Source: Candidatus Heimdallarchaeota archaeon (GTDB taxonomy: Archaea > Asgardarchaeota > Heimdallarchaeia > Heimdallarchaeales > Kariarchaeaceae). From it: a DNA stretch of 8,368 nucleotides. The notes beneath the pieces are model-generated. The model ran no database searches. It saw only the letters and a list, made by a program, of their open reading frames with translations, and was not told the DNA's origin. A program made the position numbers and the translations under genes. This document shows, in pieces, positions 1 to 5,682 of this stretch (its first letter is position 1; the number at the start of each line of letters is the position of its first letter). The DNA lies in the NCBI GenBank assembly GCA_022574115.1, contig JACZSS010000083.1, forward strand, positions 1 to 8,368. Direction: 5' to 3'.

Positions 1-40
1 TTTAAACTGCTTAAGATTTGGCTGTTCGTCCGTACATTCA

Positions 41-56
41 CGATCATGAATGATCG
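41..56. repeat. Perfect short dyad (7-bp arms, 2-nt spacer)
   Basis: The arms CGATCAT and ATGATCG are perfect reverse complements separated by GA, followed on the + strand by ATTTT. The spacer is too short for a normal RNA hairpin loop unless the inner pairs open, so a protein-binding dyad is as likely as a terminator. It sits in the gene-free stretch at positions 1-137, downstream of the 138-596 gene. Nothing else is recognisable in that stretch. Confidence 0.35.
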
Positions 57-137
57 ATTTTCCATTTCTAAGAAACAGACTCAAGGTAACATATAATGCA
101 TTCTAATTCTTAGGGAAATCGATAATCATTTAGTTTT

Positions 138-596
138 TCAAGTACTTTTCTTCTTCTTTGTAGCAGCCGCTTTTTTAGCCGGTTTCTTCTTTTCAGGTTT
201 TGATTTTTTAGCCGTTTCCTTCTTCGGCTTGACTTTTGTCTTTTTTTCTGTTTCAGCTGTTATTGACGTTTCAGATGTCATTGAATCGTCTGAAGTCTCA
301 CCTAATTCATCTTCTAGGTCGTCGAAGTCCCAAGCCTCAGGCGGAGGAGTCTGGATCATGGTAATGCCGATCCATAAAATGATTGCTAGGACCCCACCTG
401 TACCTACGAAGAGTGGTAAAACGATTGCCCAATATAGTTGTGAGTAATCTGCTACACCACCTGTGTCATTCTGAAAGTTTGCGAATGGGTTGCCGTTAAA
501 AACTGGGTCTATAATTAAGTAATAAAATTCTGCTAAAATTCCGGCAATTCCAATAAATGCCATGAAAAATCCGATAATTGTGTCGTTGTTTGCCAA
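138..596 (-). CDS. Small two-helix membrane protein with acidic then lysine-rich cytoplasmic tail
   Basis: I do not recognise a family. The 152-residue product has two hydrophobic segments (about residues 7-29 and 54-81) with a short polar loop between them. A proline spacer (TPPPEAW, 83-89) leads to an acidic stretch (90-117) and then a Lys/Ala/Pro-rich tail (118-150) resembling histone H1-like or nucleic-acid-binding tails. The topology suggests both termini are cytoplasmic. The start is TTG at 594-596: an in-frame TGA lies about ten codons upstream, no in-frame ATG or GTG lies between, and a GGTGA motif sits four bases ahead of the TTG. A possible TATA box lies at 643-656. The gene follows the AroE-like gene by about 125 bp and probably has its own promoter. 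Function is unknown; tethering of RNA, DNA or an acidic partner to the membrane is a guess. Confidence 0.75.
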   Translation of the reverse strand: MANNDTIIGFFMAFIGIAGILAEFYYLIIDPVFNGNPFANFQNDTGGVADYSQLYWAIVLPLFVGTGGVLAIILWIGITMIQTPPPEAWDFDDLEDELGETSDDSMTSETSITAETEKKTKVKPKKETAKKSKPEKKKPAKKAAATKKKKST

Positions 597-606
597 ATAG
601 TCACCC
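597..606 (-). promoter_or_regulatory. Shine-Dalgarno-like GGTGA before a TTG start
   Basis: On the minus strand GAGGGTGA ends four bases before the TTG at 596. It matches part of the archaeal anti-SD complement (GGAGGTGAT). It decides the start, because no standard start codon is available in frame. Confidence 0.5.
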
Positions 607-642
607 TCGATTGTAAGGTATCACGCACAACTTCGGACTGGT

Positions 643-656
643 TAATTAAATAAATC
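643..656 (-). promoter_or_regulatory. Candidate TATA box for the 138-596 gene
   Basis: The minus strand reads GATTTATTTAATTA, about 47-60 bases upstream of the TTG start. Initiation about 25 bases downstream would give a leader of roughly 20-25 nt containing the GGTGA motif. It also directly follows a hairpin at 657-676, so the T-rich tract could instead belong to a terminator, or do both jobs. Confidence 0.35.
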
Positions 657-676
657 GATCTCTATTCAATGAGATC
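657..676 (-). terminator. Hairpin followed by T-rich tract, likely end of the AroD/AroE-like transcript
   Basis: GATCTC and GAGATC form a 6-bp stem around an 8-nt loop. On the minus strand the stem is followed by GATTTATTTAATTAA, a T-rich run of the kind that ends archaeal transcription. It lies about 45 bp downstream of the AroE-like stop codon. The T-tract is broken by A residues, so termination strength is uncertain. Confidence 0.35.
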
Positions 677-704
677 TCAGTTGGAGATAATTTTTCTGAC
701 AATA

Positions 705-724
705 TAGAGGTTTGAATGCCTCTA
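705..724 (-). other. Hairpin spanning the stop codon of the AroE-like gene
   Basis: TAGAGG and CCTCTA pair (6 bp, 8-nt loop), and the TAG stop of the AroE-like gene at 722-724 is the first arm's start on the minus strand. No T-run follows immediately. It could be a 3' stabilising stem or chance. Confidence 0.3.
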
Positions 725-1408
725 CAACAAATCTTCGATTGATATAACTGAAGGAGATATTGCTTGTTTCGTCCATATTTCGAATGATGCTAATGCAGTA
801 TTTATTGCAAATTCTTTGCCGGTTATGAATGGGATATTCAATCTTTGAGCGGTTTCTATCGTGGGTGAGGGTTCGTTAGACAGATTCAAAATATCAAATA
901 CAAGCTTGGCATTCTTCATGAATTTTGGTGGTACAGGGTCAATTTTTTCAAATCCTTGTTGAGGAAGGTTGGAGCTAACAATTAAGTCAAAATGATCAGT
1001 GAAAGAATTTTGAGCCAATTCAATTTCTGGAAAATTGGTTTTAAGTTCTACAAGAGGCTCCTCTCGAATACCTCGAACAACTATGAGTTCAGCAAACTCA
1101 CGAACAGCTGCGATAACCGAACGAGCATAAAGATCAGTCCCTTCAATGTATATTCGTTTCAACCGCTTCATAGAGTATGCTGAAAGCACTCTACGAACAC
1201 CTTCAACTTGCGTATTATATCCAGTGAGTCCTTCCTTAGTCAAAGCGATAGTATTAGCTTCTCCAACATGAATGACAGATGCATCAAGATAATTTAAGAT
1301 GGGAACAACATCTTTTCGCCAAGGTTCGTTGACTAGCAGACCGTCTAACAATCCGTCTGATATCCATAACAAGAGCTGATACAACTCTGGCTGCATAGTG
1401 ATGGGCAC
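722..1408 (-). CDS. Shikimate dehydrogenase-like protein, N-terminally short, active site lost
   Basis: The 228-residue product aligns with AroE (usually about 270 residues) from just before the IPHK region to the C-terminus. Family hallmarks remain: VGEANTI (48-54), GYNT (63-66), FDI (171-173) and the final ALASFEIW helix (205-212). Key positions differ. The catalytic Lys of IPHK is R31 (next residue K32). The catalytic Asp of GYNTD is Q67. The NADP-binding GAGGAAR loop reads GTDLYAR (90-96). The shikimate-contacting Gln near the C-terminus is T204. The first beta-alpha unit with the SxS motif is absent from this ORF but is recognisable at the end of the upstream dehydroquinase-like ORF, in the same frame. 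The start is GTG at 1408 or ATG at 1396; an in-frame TGA at 1421-1423 precludes anything further upstream, and no clear ribosome site is seen. It is an AroE-fold pseudoenzyme or the 3' part of a broken gene, and is unlikely to be an active dehydrogenase. Confidence 0.75.
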   Translation of the reverse strand: MPITMQPELYQLLLWISDGLLDGLLVNEPWRKDVVPILNYLDASVIHVGEANTIALTKEGLTGYNTQVEGVRRVLSAYSMKRLKRIYIEGTDLYARSVIAAVREFAELIVVRGIREEPLVELKTNFPEIELAQNSFTDHFDLIVSSNLPQQGFEKIDPVPPKFMKNAKLVFDILNLSNEPSPTIETAQRLNIPFITGKEFAINTALASFEIWTKQAISPSVISIEDLL

Positions 1409-1432
1409 ATCAAGAAAAACTCAATCGACTTA
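1396..1432 (-). other. Two in-frame stop codons interrupting an AroD-AroE fusion frame
   Basis: Reading the minus strand in one continuous frame gives RILSSS, TAA (1430-1432), V D, TGA (1421-1423), then VFLDVPITM. The residues around the stops match the loop and second strand of AroE (pattern AFxxxGxxxVYxxxDV), including four residues (VFLD) upstream of any usable start codon. The two flanking ORFs are therefore pieces of one ancestral domain. The 3' piece could restart at GTG 1408 or ATG 1396, or the stops could be read through. Confidence 0.7.
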
Positions 1433-2188
1433 CGAGCTTGACAGAATCCGATTATAAAGCTCGTGGATGAAGTAATTATTCAGTTTTCCGATACTCGCAA
1501 GGTGCCATGATTCATCATCAAAAGCCTTCTGCAGCAGTGAGATGTCTAGCATTCCTGGAAGATAAGGTTCTCCATTTTTTGAATCTACTCGACCATACAT
1601 CCATGCGTTTCCTAATTCCAATGATTTTATACGCGATAGTTTACCAAGTTCACCCATTCCAAGTACGACATGATCGATTTTATCCTTCTTTAATTCATCT
1701 CCCCATTTCCACAATTGTCGCAAATTATTGACTGAGTTTGGCGTCGCTGAGATTTTTACAAGTATTCGTTCATCATTCTGGGCGTATTCTTTGACCGATC
1801 TAAAGTCAATTTTTGACATTCCGTCAAAATCTAGCATAGACAAAACAATTTTTGTTTTTCCGTTGATTTGTGAGAGAATGGGAATGTCGATAGGGTATTC
1901 CAAATTGATAAAATCAGGCTCGACAGTAAGTAATCTCGTGATTAGCTCTTCTCTGCCTAGTTTTGGAGCTGTGATGGCTTCGTTGTTCCACTCGGATCGA
2001 GAACTGACAATAGATGGTAGATTCACTAACTTGATCATACGACCAAATTCTTCAATATTCAAATCCTGTATTCCATCAACGCGATATTCAATAATGTGCA
2101 CGCCAGCATTTTTTGCTCTCACCGCTTGATTTTTCAGACCATCAATTGTATCTGAATATACAACAGCACAAATCACGTAATTTTTCAT
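1430..2188 (-). CDS. Type I 3-dehydroquinate dehydratase-like protein with the start of an AroE domain at its C-terminus
   Basis: The 252-residue product has the type I dehydroquinase (AroD) TIM-barrel pattern: EYRVD (34-38), a Schiff-base lysine in LVKIS (K145), GMGELGKLSRI (177-187) and PG (211-212). Active AroD normally forms an imine with dehydroquinate through this Lys, with a His as general base. Here the SYHDF motif is SMLDF, so the His is L119. The Glu four residues after R64 is N68, and the SAPGQ loop reads YLPGM (209-213), losing Ser and Gln. Residues after about 225 exceed a normal AroD: SIGK followed by a helix ending ELYN (243-246) resembles the first beta-alpha unit of AroE (IGKPV..SxSP..LYN), with both Ser residues replaced. 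The ORF then stops at TAA and the AroE-like sequence resumes in the same frame after 21 bases. It is probably a remnant of an AroD-AroE fusion. The ATG start is preceded by a weak GTGA motif. Dehydratase activity is doubtful. Confidence 0.8.
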   Translation of the reverse strand: MKNYVICAVVYSDTIDGLKNQAVRAKNAGVHIIEYRVDGIQDLNIEEFGRMIKLVNLPSIVSSRSEWNNEAITAPKLGREELITRLLTVEPDFINLEYPIDIPILSQINGKTKIVLSMLDFDGMSKIDFRSVKEYAQNDERILVKISATPNSVNNLRQLWKWGDELKKDKIDHVVLGMGELGKLSRIKSLELGNAWMYGRVDSKNGEPYLPGMLDISLLQKAFDDESWHLASIGKLNNYFIHELYNRILSSS

Positions 2189-2225
2189 CTCTCACATTGA
2201 TTAAAAGAATCGGGAAATTGACAAT

Positions 2226-2240
2226 AAGGTATAGACAATT
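2226..2240 (-). promoter_or_regulatory. Weak candidate TATA element for the AroD-like gene
   Basis: The minus strand reads CTATACCTTATT about 40-50 bases before the ATG at 2188, in a 99-bp gap after the prepilin peptidase gene. A CTTTTAAT at 2200-2207 looks more like other boxes in this window but lies only 12-19 bases from the ATG, too close for a TATA box serving that start. Confidence 0.2.
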
Positions 2241-2287
2241 CAGCTGAGAAAAGGGAATATGTAGAATAAAGGACTACCAATGAAGAC

Positions 2288-3031
2288 CTAGAAGAGATAA
2301 GCGACTAGGATAAAGACTAATCCAGGTGGTTGAGGTCGAATCCAAAGGTATGATCGCTCCGTCTTAATGCTATCCTTGATGGCTTTTTCTCGAGCTATTT
2401 TTGTCTGTTTTTCCCAAGTATCATCATCAACCGGGGCTTCGAACAAAGGGGTGTGTAATACCCACTCATCGTCGACAACCTTTTCAACTGGGTCATAATG
2501 CTCCATGGTTAAGAGTTTATCCGGAGACACTCGATATGATGAAAATAGAACATTGAATTTCTGCATACGTGATCCACCTGTTTCACCAAACAACGATCCA
2601 AATTTTGAACGACTAGATATATTATATATCAATAGTATTAATGCAAATATTATGAATATAACCATGAAATTAGTAAGCATGAAAAATATTGAGGGAAAGA
2701 TTTCATCACCATCAAAAGCCATAATCGTAAAGCTAAACTTGATAGGAGATGAGATAGCTAGTACAATTATCGCTTTACTATCAGCACCTCCAAAAGCGCC
2801 AAGCATGAAAAAGACGAGTCCAAAGATCAAACCAAGGACGATATTTATGTAAACAATTAATCCCAAGTCGTTAGTGGTCGAACCCCACCAAATTAAGGTA
2901 AATAAACCTGCAAATAGCTGTATCAACCAAATTTTATCTGGGATTAGCCGGTCTCGTATGTCAAAATAGGAACCAATCAGGAGAGCTGGGATGGTGATTA
3001 ACATCCATAAATATTCAACGGTCTCAACCAT
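2288..3031 (-). CDS. Archaeal prepilin/preflagellin peptidase (A24 aspartyl protease family)
   Basis: The 247-residue polytopic membrane protein carries the two aspartates of the A24 family: D24 in YFDIRDRLIPD and D84 in FGGADSKAI (the GxxD motif). The 60-residue spacing is close to that of FlaK-type enzymes. Such peptidases remove the short basic leader from type IV pilin-like and archaellin precursors at the cytoplasmic face. Hydrophobic segments lie near 7-22, 33-50, 57-79, 86-105 and 112-137. An unusually long, charged cytoplasmic insert follows (about 139-227), then a terminal PPGLVFILVAYLF segment like the PG-Pf ending of archaeal relatives. The ATG overlaps the TAA of the upstream gene by one base (TAATG), with AGGCGG about six bases ahead, so translation is probably coupled. 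No pilin gene is visible in the window, so the substrate is unknown. Confidence 0.85.
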   Translation of the reverse strand: MVETVEYLWMLITIPALLIGSYFDIRDRLIPDKIWLIQLFAGLFTLIWWGSTTNDLGLIVYINIVLGLIFGLVFFMLGAFGGADSKAIIVLAISSPIKFSFTIMAFDGDEIFPSIFFMLTNFMVIFIIFALILLIYNISSRSKFGSLFGETGGSRMQKFNVLFSSYRVSPDKLLTMEHYDPVEKVVDDEWVLHTPLFEAPVDDDTWEKQTKIAREKAIKDSIKTERSYLWIRPQPPGLVFILVAYLF

Positions 3032-4695
3032 TAAAATCCGCCTAGACTAATGCTCTTGTTAACTTGGTGAAGGATTGTTAGAATCTTTGAGGTTAGTACG
3101 ATATCATCTTGCCAAGATCCGTTTTTATCCTGCAGAGCTAAAATGTAATGGACTCCACTTTTGATAAATTCATTTTCTGTAGATTCTTGGTCACTCACTG
3201 CAGTCAGACATTCTGCGGTCATCAGTAATCTGCCGCTCCAACTTCCATCAATCAATTGTTTACTCCGTACAAAATTCCTGATCGAGGCTAAAGAAGTACC
3301 AATTTTTACACGTTTACCAACTGCTTCACTACTTTCCGATCTAGAAGCTCCAAAATCAGTTGATGGAAGCGTGAATTCAGATGCTACCTCATCTTCAAGA
3401 GATGGTAAGCTGAATTCATCATCATCCAATGATACATCAGGTAATGAGAAATCATCGTCGGGAATATCCATAGACGGCAGTGTAAAAGCGGACAGATCTG
3501 TACCATCATCCAAAGTGAGGTCTTCTCGAGGGTTCTCAGAAGCTGCAGCTACATATTCAGGTTTACCTCGCACAAGTCGGATCAAAGTATTGTACATTAA
3601 ACCTAAAATAAGGGTTGAGATTTCTTTCTCAGATTGAACGTTGAACCTAGTTGCAGATCTATTGATCAAGATACCAAAAGTATTCGCCATTATATCGGCA
3701 CATTTCTGAGCTACGTCAAAATCACCTATAGATTGAAAAATCCATGACATTGGAAAGATTATTGGAATTTCTGATGATCGATCTTCTTTCTCATCAAATC
3801 GTTCTATATCTCGGACAAACTCCCACTCTGTATATTCATCAAGCGATTGTTTAAACTCCTGATAGACTTCTTGGCTAATGTCAATAAACTGGTTATCAAT
3901 GTCTGATATAGTGACAAGAGGAGTTAACATATCGTAGTTTGGCTCAATCGTTGCTGTATCGAGCGCTTCTAGGATTAGATAATATGTCTGCTCAACAGTA
4001 TGTACTTCTTCACGACCATCAACAATCGTTTTCCAGGAATGATTTAAACCTCGACCTGTATGGATAAACATTCTTAATACTTCAGAAGTTTCAATTAACG
4101 GATTATTTTCACCCCAAATCCCATCTTTTCTCTGTTGGAACTGGATCCATTTTAGTCCACGTTGAACGGCCTGAATCGAACCTAAGCTTGATAGAGGCAA
4201 TCTAGCCACATCTTCACGAATCTCGCGGAGTTTATTGATCATCTCCTCTCGTTTTTCTTTGTTAGGAGTCGTAGTTGTCAGATAGTAAGAGGCCACGATG
4301 GCTGCCCATAAGTAATTCACAAATGCGACAAAAGATAAAACATCTGCATCTTCACCTTCGTTGAAAAGGGTCCCTGAGAATATTGATATAACCGCCGTGA
4401 TCACAACCGACAGGAGAACAAGAAATGAAGCAAAATAGAGTCCATTCTGTTGAAAAATACTTGCACCAATCAAATAATCAATGAAAGCCAAAAGTAGAAA
4501 TACGACAAAAACTCCTGTCATCAAAAAGATCAGGGTGGCTCCATCACTATTGGATTTCTGACCTAAAAAAATGGTCAGCGCGGCAATGAGAATAATGCTT
4601 ATCGAGACAAATAGAAAATCAAAGAGACCTGCTCCATATCTCTTTTTCTGGAACTTCAGGAGTCGAGTGTATGAATAAATTTCTTCTTTTGACAT
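3031..4695 (-). CDS. Four-helix membrane protein with QW-like alpha/alpha-toroid repeats and an acidic FxLP-repeat linker
   Basis: The 554-residue product has four N-terminal transmembrane segments (about 25-44, 54-75, 86-107, 120-140), then a large soluble part. Three stretches share the pattern of prenyltransferase/terpene-cyclase-like toroid repeats, a helix then Q..DG.W then a helix: WIQFQQRKDGIWGE (183-196), FVRSKQLIDGSWSG (475-488) and ILALQDKNGSWQDD (518-531). No DxDD or DDxxD catalytic motif of cyclases is placed within them, so the fold is probably used for binding rather than cyclisation. A low-complexity acidic linker (391-449) contains four FxLP units. The gene has an ATG start with no Shine-Dalgarno motif and a candidate TATA element at 4723-4734. 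It is coupled by a one-base overlap to the prepilin peptidase, suggesting a shared role at the membrane. The exact function is not recognised. Confidence 0.75.
   Translation of the reverse strand: MSKEEIYSYTRLLKFQKKRYGAGLFDFLFVSISIILIAALTIFLGQKSNSDGATLIFLMTGVFVVFLLLAFIDYLIGASIFQQNGLYFASFLVLLSVVITAVISIFSGTLFNEGEDADVLSFVAFVNYLWAAIVASYYLTTTTPNKEKREEMINKLREIREDVARLPLSSLGSIQAVQRGLKWIQFQQRKDGIWGENNPLIETSEVLRMFIHTGRGLNHSWKTIVDGREEVHTVEQTYYLILEALDTATIEPNYDMLTPLVTISDIDNQFIDISQEVYQEFKQSLDEYTEWEFVRDIERFDEKEDRSSEIPIIFPMSWIFQSIGDFDVAQKCADIMANTFGILINRSATRFNVQSEKEISTLILGLMYNTLIRLVRGKPEYVAAASENPREDLTLDDGTDLSAFTLPSMDIPDDDFSLPDVSLDDDEFSLPSLEDEVASEFTLPSTDFGASRSESSEAVGKRVKIGTSLASIRNFVRSKQLIDGSWSGRLLMTAECLTAVSDQESTENEFIKSGVHYILALQDKNGSWQDDIVLTSKILTILHQVNKSISLGGF
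3349..3495 (-). repeat. Four-unit acidic FxLP protein repeat (about 12-residue period)
   Basis: Within the toroid membrane protein the phenylalanines at 404, 416, 428 and 441 each begin F-[ST]-L-P-[SD], spaced 12, 12 and 13 residues and separated by Asp/Ser-rich sequence. It looks like a disordered linker carrying repeated short binding motifs between the central region and the C-terminal toroid repeats. Confidence 0.7.
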
Positions 4696-4722
4696 TGTTT
4701 CTAAAGTTCAGGAAAATTAGCG

Positions 4723-4734
4723 TTAAAAAAAATT
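4723..4734 (-). promoter_or_regulatory. Candidate TATA element for the 3031-4695 / 2288-3031 operon
   Basis: The minus strand reads AATTTTTTTTAA about 28-39 bases before the ATG at 4695. This fits a TATA box with initiation at or just before the start codon, giving a leaderless or very short leader, which agrees with the missing ribosome site. Confidence 0.4.
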
Positions 4735-4786
4735 ATTCGGTGTGGAGTGAAATAAAACAAATAAAGATCAAATGATTTCGCAAATA

Positions 4787-5140
4787 CTAGATCGCAGCGC
4801 CCAAAAATAACGAATAAACAAATGTTAAAAGTACGATAACCGCACTTACACCAGTCAACATCAAAAATTCTTTTCGAGCTGCGACATGATCCGCTGTTTC
4901 GTCAACAATTTTTGACCGGTACGAATACGCGTATCCCGCGACAATTACGGGATAAATCATGAAAGCAACATTTGTGACAATAACTGGTACATCAAAGTAC
5001 GAGATTGCAATAAATCCGATACCAAACAGTAGGACACAGGCAAAGGAAACTGTATCTAAAAGGCGAACTAGTGGAGGAAGCTCTTGCCATTTCTTTTTCA
5101 AGGTATTTACATCAGTTCTAAATTCAGCGAGTGCGCTCAA
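4787..5140 (-). CDS. Small three-helix membrane protein of unknown function
   Basis: The family is not recognised. The 117-residue product begins with a charged amphipathic stretch (5-22, including LKKKWQELP), followed by three hydrophobic segments (about 29-49, 52-73 and 92-114) and a charged cytoplasmic-type loop (74-91, YRSKIVDETADHVAARK). The start is TTG at 5138-5140: an in-frame TGA lies nine bases upstream, and the first internal Met is residue 61, inside a helix. No Shine-Dalgarno motif is seen, but a CTTTTAAG box lies 32-39 bases upstream. It is 91 bp ahead of the toroid protein gene on the same strand, though that gene has its own candidate promoter. It is divergently transcribed from rpl44e. 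Confidence 0.7.
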   Translation of the reverse strand: MSALAEFRTDVNTLKKKWQELPPLVRLLDTVSFACVLLFGIGFIAISYFDVPVIVTNVAFMIYPVIVAGYAYSYRSKIVDETADHVAARKEFLMLTGVSAVIVLLTFVYSLFLGAAI

Positions 5141-5171
5141 GTAACTTCAATATAGTTCCCAAGCGTAGTCT

Positions 5172-5179
5172 CTTAAAAG
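5172..5179 (-). promoter_or_regulatory. Candidate TATA box for the 4787-5140 gene
   Basis: CTTTTAAG on the minus strand lies 32-39 bases ahead of the TTG start. It closely mirrors the CTTTTAAT box of the divergent rpl44e gene, in the same 144-bp intergenic region. Confidence 0.4.
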
Positions 5180-5242
5180 TTTAGAATGTATTCACTCACA
5201 TTTCAGTCCCAAATTGATTTGTCGTGCCGACAATAACAACAG

Positions 5243-5250
5243 CTTTTAAT
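5243..5250 (+). promoter_or_regulatory. Candidate TATA box for rpl44e
   Basis: CTTTTAAT lies 35-42 bases before the ATG at 5285, the distance expected for a TATA box with a leader of only about ten bases. No convincing ribosome site precedes the ATG. Confidence 0.45.
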
Positions 5251-5284
5251 CGATGAATAAGAAAACGCGCCTTGAGATTATTAA

Positions 5285-5590
5285 ATGCGAATCCCAAATA
5301 AATGGTCAGCTTACTGCAGAAAGTGCAAACTGCACAGAGAAATGACAGTTAAGCAAGAAAAGGGTGGAAGACGATCCGGAGGACTAAACTGGAGTCATCG
5401 AAGGATGAAACATCGAAGAAGAGGTCATGGCAATTTAGGACGCTATTCCAAGAAACCTGTTACTCAAACAAAAATGTCCTCAAAGACATCGAAGAAAGTT
5501 GATCTTCGTCTTACTTGTCCGGTATGTAGTAAAAAAGCAGTTATCAATAGACCTCGAGCAAAACGAGTGGAGGTATTCAGAATCCTTTAA
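5285..5590 (+). CDS. rpl44e: 50S ribosomal protein L44e
   Basis: This is a 101-residue basic protein of the L44e (eL42) family, part of the large subunit near the E site in archaea and eukaryotes. A zinc-binding pair CxxC occurs in YCRKC (C11, C14) and a second in TCPVC (C78, C81). The conserved middle Gly/Arg/Lys-rich portion (GHGNLGRYSKKPVTQTKMS, about 47-65) and the RAKRVEVF ending (91-98) fit the family, and the length is near the usual 90-100 residues. The ATG at 5285 places the first CxxC where expected. In many euryarchaea rps27e follows directly; here the downstream gene is convergent and encodes an ABC ATPase, so rpl44e stands alone. Expression is probably from the TATA box at 5243-5250. 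Confidence 0.95.
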   Translation: MRIPNKWSAYCRKCKLHREMTVKQEKGGRRSGGLNWSHRRMKHRRRGHGNLGRYSKKPVTQTKMSSKTSKKVDLRLTCPVCSKKAVINRPRAKRVEVFRIL

Positions 5591-5682
5591 GCGTTGATTC
5601 TTAAACACAATCACCACAATATTGGATATCGTTTCTTTAGCAAATTACTAAACAAAAATAGAAGTCGGTCCCATAAAAGTCA

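Noticed and set aside
41..56. Dyad as a definite transcription terminator
   Set aside because: The two-base spacer makes a poor hairpin and the following T-run is short; kept only as a dyad repeat.
1728..2129. 133-codon open frame on the + strand
   Set aside because: It is antisense to the dehydroquinase-like gene, which has clear family motifs.
722..2188. Simple annotation as active aroD and aroE genes
   Set aside because: Multiple catalytic residues are missing in both, and the AroE domain is divided between the two ORFs by in-frame stops.
3161..3637. 158-codon open frame on the + strand
   Set aside because: It lies antisense to the toroid membrane protein over its acidic repeat region; the Ser-rich translation is a by-product of Asp/Ser codons on the other strand.
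3031..4695. Squalene/terpene cyclase assignment for the toroid protein
   Set aside because: Only the QW-like repeat pattern is present; no recognised catalytic aspartate motif sits in the repeats and the N-terminus is a four-helix membrane domain.
5591..5682. Strong terminator or small RNA between the convergent rpl44e and ABC ATPase genes
   Set aside because: The region is AT-rich with short T-runs but has no convincing stem or conserved structure visible by eye.
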